The notes beneath the pieces were generated by a model. It did not search any database. It was not told the origin of the DNA and was given only the letters and a program-made list of their open reading frames with translations. A stretch of DNA of 12,006 bases, from contig CAJUIK010000057.1 in assembly GCA_910585875.1 (NCBI GenBank), forward strand, positions 1 through 12,006, read 5' to 3'. This document shows positions 1 to 4,907 of the stretch, one piece after another. Every line of letters starts with the position of its first letter. The first letter of the stretch is position 1. The translations under genes were made by a program, and so were the position numbers. This DNA is from an uncultured Eubacteriales bacterium (GTDB taxonomy: Bacteria > Bacillota > Clostridia > Oscillospirales > Butyricicoccaceae).

Positions 1-92
1 GTCGGCAGGCCGCAAAGCTCGGAGATAACCCGGCGGCTCCGCCCCTGCCGCTCCCGCAGCCGCCTCAGCCTGTCCGGGAATTTTTCTTCCAT
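1..92 (-). CDS. XRE-family HTH regulator, N-terminal part (runs off window)
   Basis: Only the first 30 codons are in the window; the rest lies beyond position 1. The visible protein starts MEEKFPDRLRRLRERQGRSR and continues through VISELCGLP. This matches helix 1 and the start of helix 2 of a Cro/CI-type helix-turn-helix (RLRxLRExxGxSRxxxSELCGLS), so a DNA-binding regulator is likely. The ATG at 92 is preceded by GGGAG at a workable distance. An in-frame ATG at 116 would sit on the tail of the terminator hairpin just upstream and lacks a convincing ribosome binding site. It is separated from the preceding two-gene unit by that terminator, so it is either read through from upstream or has its own promoter, which I do not see. 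The family call is good; the biological role is unknown. Confidence 0.7.
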   Translation of the reverse strand, partial: MEEKFPDRLRRLRERQGRSRRVISELCGLP

Positions 93-118
93 CCTCAATC
101 GCTCCCTTCTATCCATAA

Positions 119-152
119 AAATCCCCGCCGCCTCATATCTGAGACAGCGGGG
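119..152 (-). terminator. Intrinsic terminator of the 48-aa/RHH unit
   Basis: On the minus strand, CCCCGC (152-147) pairs with GCGGGG (128-123). A second nested helix, CTCA-GATA-TGAG, lies inside. The stem is followed directly by ATTTTT (122-117). It lies 12 bases after the stop of the ribbon-helix-helix gene and before the HTH gene at 92. The 5' half of this hairpin is also complementary to 620-635 (see findings). Confidence 0.75.
133..149. repeat. Left arm of 16-17-bp inverted repeat flanking the 48-aa/RHH unit
   Basis: The plus strand reads TCATATCTGAGACAGCG. The reverse complement of 620-635 is TCATACTGAGACAGCG, identical except for one extra T here. The two arms bracket a segment of about 500 bp that holds a promoter, two genes and the terminator. 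This arm is embedded in the terminator stem-loop. Confidence 0.7.
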
Positions 153-163
153 GAGGGGACGAT

Positions 164-346
164 CTATTTTTGGGATTTCTCGAACTTGATGCCTTGGCGA
201 ATCAGCCGTTTGATTTCCGTCTGCTTTGCTTTTCCGTCCAGAGCGGTCAGGATGTCGGCGTCTGTGCCTTTATTCAGCTTCAGGCTGACATGAACCGCCG
301 TTCTTGCGTCATACCGCTCTTTTGCCGTCGTTTTTCCTTCGCTCAT
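164..346 (-). CDS. Ribbon-helix-helix (Arc/CopG-like) small protein
   Basis: This is a 60-aa protein, close to the length of a single RHH domain. The layout is a short basic N-terminus (TTAKERYDA), a predicted strand (residues about 17-25, AVHVSLKLNKG), a helix with TDADILTALDG, and a second helix, EIKRLIRQGI. This pattern, with the KLNxxTDADI motif followed by KRLIR, is common in small Clostridia proteins that are probably dimeric DNA binders. The start at 346 has AAAGG about 7 bases upstream. It is the second gene of a two-gene transcript, after the 48-aa gene, with a GC-rich hairpin between them and a terminator 12 bases after its stop. It is a natural candidate for the protein that binds the palindrome inside the unit's own promoter, but that is inference. 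No toxin partner is recognisable. Confidence 0.75.
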   Translation of the reverse strand: MSEGKTTAKERYDARTAVHVSLKLNKGTDADILTALDGKAKQTEIKRLIRQGIKFEKSQK

Positions 347-362
347 CGTTTTGCCTTTGAGG

Positions 363-382
363 GGGGCGGCTTTCGCCGCCCC
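363..382 (-). other. Intercistronic RNA hairpin with GAAA tetraloop
   Basis: On the minus strand, GGGGCGGC-GAAA-GCCGCCCC forms a perfect 8-bp G/C stem closed by a GNRA tetraloop. It lies between the stop of the 48-aa gene (390) and the start of the RHH gene (346), about 5 bases before the RHH ribosome binding site. No U-run follows, so it is not a normal terminator. It may stabilise the upstream message or limit RHH translation. Confidence 0.6.
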
Positions 383-389
383 GTGTTCC

Positions 390-536
390 TCAATCCTCCA
401 ATGTGTTTTGCAAGTCGGTTAAAAGTTCTTGCAGCATCGCGCGCATCGTTTCAATATCTTCCGCCGCAATCGCTTTCCTTAGGCTGGCGATCACCAGCCG
501 CAAAAATCCGCCGAACTGCTTGTCTGCCTGGCTCAT
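390..536 (-). CDS. 48-aa helical phage protein of unknown function
   Basis: The ATG at 536 is preceded by AAAGGGGG (about 8 bases spacing) and the frame ends with TGA at 390. The 48-aa product begins MSQADKQFGGFLRLVIASLR and ends with a second helix, ETMRAMLQELLTDLQNTLED. The form is a polar start, a KQFxGFLR segment, and two amphipathic helices separated by AAED. Short proteins of this shape (KQFxGFLRxxLxxL followed by LQxLxxxLQxxLxD) occur beside small RHH proteins in Clostridia genomes; their role is not established. This is the first gene of the unit, about 24 bases downstream of the predicted transcription start at about 560. Codon use and the tight fit between promoter and RHH gene support it being real. 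Confidence 0.7.
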   Translation of the reverse strand: MSQADKQFGGFLRLVIASLRKAIAAEDIETMRAMLQELLTDLQNTLED

Positions 537-566
537 CTTCGCGCCCCCTTTCTTTAGGATGTATTG

Positions 567-595
567 ATTACAACATGGGTATTACCCATTATCAA
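567..595 (-). promoter_or_regulatory. SigA-type promoter of the 48-aa/RHH unit
   Basis: On the minus strand: -35 TTGATA (595-590), a 17-bp spacer, -10 TGTAAT (572-567). Each box matches consensus at 5 of 6 positions and the spacing is ideal. The expected start is near 560, 24 bases before the ATG at 536. The spacer is almost entirely filled by a palindrome. Confidence 0.75.
575..589. promoter_or_regulatory. Perfect palindromic operator in promoter spacer
   Basis: ATGGGTATTACCCAT is a perfect 15-bp palindrome with one central base. It occupies 15 of the 17 spacer bases between the -35 and -10 boxes, so a bound dimer would block RNA polymerase. I see no second copy in the window. The RHH protein encoded in the same unit is the first candidate binder; one of the XRE proteins is the alternative. 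Confidence 0.65.
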
Positions 596-619
596 GAGGT
601 TTCCCGAAAAAATTTTCCT

Positions 620-635
620 CGCTGTCTCAGTATGA
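620..635. repeat. Right arm of inverted repeat; putative antiterminator sequence
   Basis: The plus strand reads CGCTGTCTCAGTATGA, the inverted copy of 133-149 with one base missing. It lies upstream of the local promoter, so it is present only in transcripts that come from the larger operon. The hexamer GCTGTC also recurs at 638-643 and 648-653. Confidence 0.65.
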
Positions 636-660
636 AGCTGTCAAGGTGCTGTCGCATCGA

Positions 661-855
661 TCAGTTCGCTCGCCTCCTTTTCTCCATCTTCCGGGCCCGC
701 GCGGCCAACACGCCGTCGGCCCCGGCGCGGCCTTGTTTTTCCCGCCAAGCGACCTCGGCCTGGCGCAGGTGATTCTCCCGCTCCGCCCGGTAATCCGGGC
801 AGTCTCCATGACACCCGGCCCTCCGCCGCTGGCAATGGTGGCAGCAGCGGATCAT
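661..855 (-). CDS. Small Cys-rich phage protein (putative zinc binding)
   Basis: The 64-aa protein begins MIRCCHHCQRRRAGCHGDCP. Cysteines at residues 4, 5, 8, 15 and 19 with histidines 6, 7 and 16 form a compact likely metal site. It continues as a basic, charged helix (AERENHLRQAEVAWREKQ). The pattern CxxCxxRxxGCHxxCxxY is typical of short proteins in Clostridia phages; no function is known. The start at 855 overlaps the stop of the radical SAM gene by 4 bases (ATGA), so the two are translationally coupled. It is the last gene of the long early operon. A working link to the radical SAM enzyme is suggested only by position. Confidence 0.75.
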   Translation of the reverse strand: MIRCCHHCQRRRAGCHGDCPDYRAERENHLRQAEVAWREKQGRAGADGVLAARARKMEKRRRAN

Positions 856-1760
856 GGCCGGGCCTCCTCTCTTCCATACTCCCGGAAATCCGGGCAGCTG
901 CGGAAAATCCGCCGGTTATTGCACCAGCGCTGGAGCCGCCGGATTTCACGGGGCGCGTTGGGCTTGTCGTAGATCATCACATAGGGGTTGTAGCCCAGAG
1001 CGCGCAGTGCGTAGATCCGATATAGGTTTTCCTCCATGGAGGTGTCAAAATTGGTCAGCACATACACCGTGCCAAACTTGCCGTGGGGCTTGCGGGCGTC
1101 CAGCCGGGCATACAGCCGCAGACCGTCCAGCACCTGTTTCTCCTGCTCCATGAAATCCCAGGCAAAGTGGATCTCTTTGATCCGGGTCTGGTTCAGCAGC
1201 CAGACGTTATCCTCGTTCAGCAGGCGGCAATCCAGCCCCTGGGTAAAATCTACCCAGGCCCCGCTGTCTGCGAGCTGCCCCAGCAAGTCCATGTGTTCCC
1301 GGCAGGCCAGCAGGTTGGGATCCAGCAGCTTGATGTGCTTCTGCCCGCGGCGCCACTCGGTCAAATCCGCCGCTTTCCGGGACGCCCGTCCCTCTTTCTG
1401 AGACACAATGCAAAAAGCGCAGCCGCGAGGGCATCCTCGCGTTAGGAATCCGTAGGCCGTATCCTGGGTAAGCGTTGGGTACAAGGAATAATCTGGGTAG
1501 ATATGCTCCGCCTCATCCGGCAGGCGGTTGTCCAGGCCGTAGCCTGTCCCGCCTTTGACGATCTCCGCCCCGTTGCACGGCTCCGGCAGATCGGGGCTGT
1601 ATGTCTCGTCGAACACCTTGCTCATGTAGATTTTGTCATATTGGGAGAACCCGTCCCACCATTCCACTGTATCCCCTTGATCCTTGTGCCAGGCGGACAG
1701 CTTCATCAGCGCCAAGTTCGGGAAATGGCGCCCGTCCACGTCGATCAGGCCGATGGTCAT
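852..1760 (-). CDS. Phage radical SAM protein
   Basis: The 302-aa protein carries the radical SAM signature CPRGCAFC: Cys110, Cys114 and Cys117 (CxxxCxxC), which would hold the [4Fe-4S] cluster that cleaves S-adenosylmethionine. The N-terminal 100 residues (MTIGLIDVDG, NLALMKLSAWHK, YDKIYMSKVF, EIVKGGTGYG) resemble the Rossmann-like or B12-binding-type region before the barrel in related enzymes. After the signature come an IKLLDPNLL strand, a DFTQGLDCRLL motif, and a Cys pair near the C-terminus (WCNNRR, SCPDF) that could bind a second cluster or zinc. ATG 1760 was chosen because it has GGAGGG just upstream and the 4-base ATGA overlap; the frame extends further upstream but reads low-complexity Gly/Ala/Pro there. 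Proteins of this type recur in Firmicutes phages, but the substrate is unknown to me. Confidence 0.88.
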   Translation of the reverse strand: MTIGLIDVDGRHFPNLALMKLSAWHKDQGDTVEWWDGFSQYDKIYMSKVFDETYSPDLPEPCNGAEIVKGGTGYGLDNRLPDEAEHIYPDYSLYPTLTQDTAYGFLTRGCPRGCAFCIVSQKEGRASRKAADLTEWRRGQKHIKLLDPNLLACREHMDLLGQLADSGAWVDFTQGLDCRLLNEDNVWLLNQTRIKEIHFAWDFMEQEKQVLDGLRLYARLDARKPHGKFGTVYVLTNFDTSMEENLYRIYALRALGYNPYVMIYDKPNAPREIRRLQRWCNNRRIFRSCPDFREYGREEARP

Positions 1761-2341
1761 CCCTCCGCCCCCTCCAGCATCCGCTCCAGCTCCTTGGGCT
1801 CCAGGCCGTAAGCCTGGGCGATCTTGCGCTGGGATTGCCGTTTGGGGCGGTTTTTCCCGGTTTCCCACTGGCGGACGGCGGAGGCCGTCACGTCCATCCG
1901 CCAGGCGGCCTCTTCCAGGCTCAGCCCCGCCCGGAGCCTAATTTGCCGCAGGGCCTGTCCCCGGCCGGCGGCCTGCTCCTGCCCCAGCTCCTCCAGCCCC
2001 AGCCTCTGCCGCAGCTCGGCCATATCCAGCCCATAAAGCCGGGCCAGCGCCGGGAGGAACTGCGCCCGGGGCTGGTTTTTGCCCTGCTCCCAATTTTTGA
2101 TTGAAAGCATATGCACCCCCAGCTTCAAGGCGGCCTCCTCCCGGGAAAGCCCCATTCTCCGCCGGGCCTCCGCCAGCCCCCGGCCAGCGCCTGGAGGCAT
2201 ACTCCGGTTTGGCTTGGCGGTCGTTTTTCCCTCTCTGCCCGAGGCCGGGGCCTCTTGCGCGGCCCGAAACGCCAGGTATTTCCCATAGCTCATGCCCCGC
2301 TCCCGGGCCTCCCGGTTGATCGCCTCAATACTTCCTTTCAC
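1757..2341 (-). CDS. Regulator with two tandem XRE HTH domains
   Basis: The 194-aa protein starts at a GTG (2341) with GGAGG 9 bases upstream. Residues 1-28 hold the INREARERGMSYGKYLAFRA motif seen at the N-terminus of many Clostridia phage proteins. Residues about 55-110 form one Cro/CI helix-turn-helix (GLSREEAALKLGVHMLSIKNWEQGK). Residues about 128-187 form a second (GLSLEEAAWRMDVTASAVRQWETGK). The two domains are clearly related and probably arose by duplication, giving one chain that could bind two half-sites. The linker (residues 45-53, NRSMPPGAG) is shared at DNA level with the HTH gene at 8995-9552. It overlaps the helicase loader by 17 bases and the radical SAM gene by 4. The role is probably transcriptional, possibly late-gene control; target unknown. 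Confidence 0.82.
   Translation of the reverse strand: MKGSIEAINREARERGMSYGKYLAFRAAQEAPASGREGKTTAKPNRSMPPGAGRGLAEARRRMGLSREEAALKLGVHMLSIKNWEQGKNQPRAQFLPALARLYGLDMAELRQRLGLEELGQEQAAGRGQALRQIRLRAGLSLEEAAWRMDVTASAVRQWETGKNRPKRQSQRKIAQAYGLEPKELERMLEGAEG
2181..2206. repeat. 26-bp segment repeated at 9212-9237
   Basis: Compared with 9212-9237, 23 of 26 bases agree in the same orientation. Both copies encode PPGAGR just after the first HTH or its approach region in two different XRE genes. Either shared ancestry or a recombined linker cassette would explain it. Confidence 0.55.
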
Positions 2342-2936
2342 GCTTGATCTCCTCCTCTCCGCCCGGCAGTCCGGCCGGCAGCTTGCTCTGCATCAGCCGC
2401 CGCACGGCGTTTGGCAGAGAGTCGAACTCTTTTTCCCGCCGGGTCCTGGCCGTATAGCTGCGGATAAAATTCGATTGCAACACGGTTTCTATTTGGGAAT
2501 CGTCCAGTTTTTCCCATTCTGCCAGCTGGCCGGGGCTGCCCGCAAGCCGCTGTAAGACGGGGGGCAACGCCTCAAAATTCCGCTCGGCGCTTGTCCGTTC
2601 GTCCAATACCCCGTTTATCATTTTGCGGCTGCTGGCGTCCATGGTCGCGCCCCTGATAGCTTTTCTCACCAGCTGCCAGGCTTCCATTTCCGTCATTTCC
2701 TGCGGCGTCGTGATATATTGGATTTTCTCGATAACCTCTGCAATGGTCGGCGGGAATTTCTGCGTCGCTATCAGCGCAAGGACGGCGGATTCTACCAGAT
2801 TGTAGTCGTATTGCTCAAGCATCCGGCGCCACAACTTAATGCTGGCCTCTATGTCCGCGTCGGTTTTGCCCGCGTAATAGCGCGGGTATGCGGTTTGAAA
2901 CGCCATCATGATCTTTGCGGTTTCAACGTTTGTCAT
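2325..2936 (-). CDS. Replicative helicase loader (G39P-like)
   Basis: The 203-aa protein begins MTNVETAKIMMAFQTAYPRY. It then carries the conserved pattern YYAGKTDADIEASIKLWRRM, YDYNLVESAVLALIAT and KFPPTIAEVIEKI. That order is the N-terminal domain of the family named loader and inhibitor of phage G40P, which holds the replicative helicase inactive until it is delivered to the origin. The C-terminal half (NGVLDERTSAERNFEALPPV, DDSQIETVLQSNF, SLPNAVRRLMQ) fits the variable helicase-contact region. ATG 2936 gives a 4-base ATGA overlap with the initiator gene and has GGAGAG upstream; the longer in-frame extension does not look coding. It lies directly after the initiator, as in other Firmicutes phages, supporting a role in loading helicase at the phage origin. 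Confidence 0.85.
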   Translation of the reverse strand: MTNVETAKIMMAFQTAYPRYYAGKTDADIEASIKLWRRMLEQYDYNLVESAVLALIATQKFPPTIAEVIEKIQYITTPQEMTEMEAWQLVRKAIRGATMDASSRKMINGVLDERTSAERNFEALPPVLQRLAGSPGQLAEWEKLDDSQIETVLQSNFIRSYTARTRREKEFDSLPNAVRRLMQSKLPAGLPGGEEEIKRERKY

Positions 2937-3382
2937 AACTCTCCATCCCCCTCGCCCTCTGCCGCTATCCGTTGCAGATATCGCGCAAATGAGTTTGTTG
3001 TCTCCGGCATCCCCTGGTCCTGCCGCTGGCGGCGCTGCTGCGGCGCGTTCTTGATCTTGTCCCAGATGATACCCTGATAGTTCGCCGCCATGCACTCGCT
3101 AATCAGGTTCATTACCGCCTCTTCCCCGTGTTGGTTCGCTCGGTTCTGGATAGTTGTCAGCAGGGATTTCAATCCCGTGGGCTTGTATTGCTCCCTGCGT
3201 TCCTTCTTGTATTGCAGCCAGTCTCTCACCCGTTCTCTCATTGCCTCTGAAAAACCAGCTTCCGAAAGCCCTGGCCAATCGTCGTCTGGCGTTTTACTAT
3301 CTGGTTTACTAACTGTGTTTATAACTGTTATTGTAGATTTGCCCTTTTGGGCGCATCCATTTGCCCGCTGGGGAAAATCCAT
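2933..3382 (-). CDS. Replication initiator, C-terminal part (out of frame with N-terminal part)
   Basis: This frame encodes the second half of the initiator that begins at 3681. It includes a variable linker (STITVINTVSKPDSK, TPDDDWPG), then MRERVRDWLQYKKERREQ, KPTGLKSLLTTIQNRAN, and AVMNLISECMAANYQGIIWDKIK. This is the conserved C-terminal domain, DnaD-like in style, that follows the winged helix in such proteins. It is in the -1 frame relative to the N-terminal part because of a 22-nt repeat array (3337-3394). If translated separately, ATG 3382 is a plausible start: AAAAGGG lies a few bases upstream within the repeat, giving about 149 aa. The frame itself is open up to 3409. The stop overlaps the helicase loader start (ATGA). 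Whether a fused protein is made in other copies of this phage is the open question. Confidence 0.72.
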   Translation of the reverse strand: MDFPQRANGCAQKGKSTITVINTVSKPDSKTPDDDWPGLSEAGFSEAMRERVRDWLQYKKERREQYKPTGLKSLLTTIQNRANQHGEEAVMNLISECMAANYQGIIWDKIKNAPQQRRQRQDQGMPETTNSFARYLQRIAAEGEGDGEL

Positions 3383-3681
3383 TTGCCCTTTTCGGTCAAC
3401 GTATACCACATGGTTCTGTCATAGGTGGAGTCGTTAAAATTGCCTTTGAAAATCAGCCCGGCGTCCTCCAATTTTTGAAGCGCGTTCCTGATTTTTTTAG
3501 CGCTCATATAGGGGAACAAGGCAGAAAACGCTTTTATGCTGTTGTATGTCCAATACAAGCCGTCGTGAAAATGCCTGTCGTTTGCTTCGTTCTTTTGAAT
3601 CCAGAAATCGAAATAATTCAGCAAAATTGCCTCTTCAACGCCGTATTTTGCGGCGATATCGATGTCAAATGTATGCTGCAT
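3328..3681 (-). CDS. Replication initiator, N-terminal winged-helix part (frameshifted)
   Basis: 117 aa from ATG 3681 (MQHTFDIDIAAKYGVEEAIL), with AAGGGATGGGG upstream and 13 bases after the SSB stop. Residues about 1-105 are a typical phage initiator winged helix: IAAKYGVEEAILLNYFDFWI, then GLYWTYNSIKAFSALFPYMS, AKKIRNALQKLEDAGLI, and a wing ending MWYTLTEKGK. After this it reads into a linker (WIFPSGQMDAPKRAN) and stops after two more codons at 3328. The remaining conserved domain continues in another frame (2933-3382). The break lies in a 22-nt tandem repeat; one more repeat copy (or two fewer) would join the parts into about 255 aa, the expected size. The winged helix should bind the phage origin, usually found within or beside this gene. 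Confidence 0.8.
   Translation of the reverse strand: MQHTFDIDIAAKYGVEEAILLNYFDFWIQKNEANDRHFHDGLYWTYNSIKAFSALFPYMSAKKIRNALQKLEDAGLIFKGNFNDSTYDRTMWYTLTEKGKWIFPSGQMDAPKRANLQ
3337..3394. repeat. 22-nt tandem repeat, about 2.6 copies, in initiator linker
   Basis: The core ATTTGCCC (minus strand GGGCAAAT) recurs at 3337-3344, 3359-3366 and 3381-3388, exactly 22 bases apart. In most copies AAAA or CCC flanks it and GGAT follows on the minus strand. Because 22 is not a multiple of 3, successive copies are read in successive frames: KGKW, then GQMD, then KRAN. Copy numbers of 1, 4 or 7 would keep the flanking domains in frame; three cores do not. Confidence 0.8.
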
Positions 3682-3694
3682 AACCCCATCCCTT

Positions 3695-4090
3695 TTAAAA
3701 CGGCAATTTATCGTCAAATGGCGTCAAATCGTCGTCGTTTTCCATCTCCCCCTCGAAGGGGACCAGCTCCGGGCCTTCCTTCTTTTTCTCCCCGAAGGTG
3801 ATGTCTTCCGCCACCACCTTGACGGCGGAGCGGTTGTTTCCATGATCGTCCTGCCAGCGCTGCTGTTCCAGCCGGCCCCGCAGGCCGATCAGCGCCCCCT
3901 TTTGCAGATAAGTCGCGGCCAGCTCCCCGGTTTTGCGCCAGGCGACCACTTCAAAAAAGTCCGTCCGCTTGTTTTCTCCAAACCCGTTGTCCACCGCCAG
4001 CCCAAAGGTGGCGAAGCTCACGCCGCTCTGGGTGGTCTTCAGCTCCGGCTCCCGGGTCAATCGCCCCATCAAAGCCACTGTATTCAGCAT
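3695..4090 (-). CDS. ssb: Single-stranded DNA-binding protein
   Basis: 131 aa with the classic SSB N-terminus (MLNTVALMGRLTREPELKTT) and the OB-fold motifs GVSFATFGLAVD, RTDFFEVVAWRKTGELAATY, KGALIGLRGRLEQQRW, and KVVAEDITFGEKK (to about residue 105). An acidic tail follows and ends DDKLPF, a close match to the bacterial DDDIPF tip that recruits partner proteins. It binds and protects ssDNA and brings in repair and replication proteins. The start at 4090 uses GGAGG located inside the last codons of the HNH-like gene, 6 bases upstream of whose stop-start gap translation can continue. It sits between the HNH-like gene and the initiator, as expected for a replication module. Confidence 0.95.
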   Translation of the reverse strand: MLNTVALMGRLTREPELKTTQSGVSFATFGLAVDNGFGENKRTDFFEVVAWRKTGELAATYLQKGALIGLRGRLEQQRWQDDHGNNRSAVKVVAEDITFGEKKKEGPELVPFEGEMENDDDLTPFDDKLPF

Positions 4091-4096
4091 AAAATT

Positions 4097-4381
4097 TCAA
4101 TCCTCCAAATAATTCTTGCCCATCAATTCCATCCATTTTTCATGCCCGTATCTTGCCTCAAATTCCCTTTGCGCCGCCTGCTTCAGCTGCAAATCCAGCT
4201 CGCGGTTGAAATGCACCCCATGGCCGCTCATATTGTGCCATTCCGGGGCCAGCCAGACCCAGAGGCCGTAGCGGTCGGACAGGCCCCGCCGTCCGCCGCC
4301 GAAGATGTGATGCCGATGCAGCGGGCCGGTCTGCCCCGTCGCATAGCAGGCTTTTTCAGTTTGCAGAATGCTTTTTCCCAT
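4097..4381 (-). CDS. HNH-like phage protein
   Basis: The 94-aa protein has a short N-terminus (MGKSILQTEKACYATGQTG), then LHRHHIFGGGRRGLSD (His22, His24, His25), YGLWVWLAPEWHN (His49, Asn50), and MSGHGVHFNRELD (His54, His57). A conserved tail follows (QAAQREFEARYGHEKWMELMGKNYL). The HH...HN...H spacing resembles a small HNH or beta-beta-alpha-metal nuclease fold. The CYxTG near the start suggests a degenerate zinc knuckle. Proteins of this shape are frequent next to NinB and SSB in Firmicutes phages and may process recombination intermediates; activity is not shown. ATG 4381 has GAAGGAGGG upstream and the frame overlaps the NinB-like gene by 26 bases. Confidence 0.75.
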   Translation of the reverse strand: MGKSILQTEKACYATGQTGPLHRHHIFGGGRRGLSDRYGLWVWLAPEWHNMSGHGVHFNRELDLQLKQAAQREFEARYGHEKWMELMGKNYLED

Positions 4382-4907
4382 GCCAGCCCTCCTTCAATCG
4401 CGCCAGTTGCTCTGGCGTCATGGTTTCCACTCCCTGGGCTTTGCACTCCTGGACAACCAGGTCGATCAGCCGGCCCATCTGGGCGCTGTCGTAGTCGCTG
4501 GAGCCGGTGTAAAACAGCAGGGAGACGAAGCCCTCATAGGGGCAGGGCAGCTCCTCCGTCACCCAGCCGATTCCGTTGCGCTCCCAGCCCCGGCGCAGCT
4601 CCGGCGCGGCCTGCTCCGTCACCGTGACGGCCGTGCAGTTGCCGCCCACGTCCGGGATCAGCCGCCGGTAAATCTCGGTTTTGGGGATCCCCAGCTTGCC
4701 GCTCAGCTTGTCCAGCAAAGCCCAGCAATAGGCGTTGGCGTCCAGGCTGCGGCGGGGGCGGAACCGTTTCAGCTCCGCCTGGTAAACCCCCGCCTCTTTG
4801 CTTTCCAAGAATGCTTTTGCCGACCTTTCGCACTCCGGCAGCGCCCGCAGCATCAGCCAATTTTGCCCGCCGAAAAACCCAAATTCCGCCTGGTCGAATC
4901 GTATCAT
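4356..4907 (-). CDS. NinB-like recombination protein
   Basis: 183 aa. The central conserved region reads RSLDANAYCWALLDKLSGKL (about residues 53-72), IPKTEIYRRLIPDVGGN, a variable strand, ERNGIGWVTEE, and near the C-terminus YTGSSDYDSAQMGRLIDLVV with QECKAQGVETMTPEQLARLK. These are the marks of the NinB/Orf family (phage lambda NinB relatives), which bind ssDNA and help recombination. It is coupled to the Rad52-like annealing protein gene upstream by a 4-base ATGA overlap and overlaps the HNH-like gene downstream, giving a compact annealing/NinB/HNH/SSB module. The N-terminal 50 residues are less conserved. Function follows from family and context, not from visible catalytic residues. Confidence 0.8.
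   Translation of the reverse strand: MIRFDQAEFGFFGGQNWLMLRALPECERSAKAFLESKEAGVYQAELKRFRPRRSLDANAYCWALLDKLSGKLGIPKTEIYRRLIPDVGGNCTAVTVTEQAAPELRRGWERNGIGWVTEELPCPYEGFVSLLFYTGSSDYDSAQMGRLIDLVVQECKAQGVETMTPEQLARLKEGWHGKKHSAN

Noticed and set aside
641..972. Alternative frames of 60-108 codons on both strands around the 64-aa Cys-rich gene
   Set aside because: Only the 661-855 frame has the conserved CxxC/GCHxxC pattern and the ATGA coupling to the gene before it.
852..1868. Longer start (1868) for the radical SAM protein
   Set aside because: The extra 36 residues are a Gly/Ala/Pro-rich run antisense-like in character and overlap the HTH gene in another frame; the ATG at 1760 has a strong ribosome binding site and a 4-base overlap.
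3337..3360. Programmed -1 ribosomal slip joining the two initiator halves
   Set aside because: The frame change needed is -1, but the A-rich stretch CCC AAA AGG GCA does not give a good X-XXY-YYZ site in the starting frame, and re-pairing after the slip would have mismatches. The 22-nt repeat explains the shift better, though slippage is not excluded.
3662..4627. Long + strand open frame (321 codons) opposite SSB, the HNH-like gene and the NinB-like gene
   Set aside because: It has no ribosome binding site, reads as low-complexity Pro/Arg/Gln-rich protein, and lies opposite three well-supported genes. High GC makes such mirror frames common.
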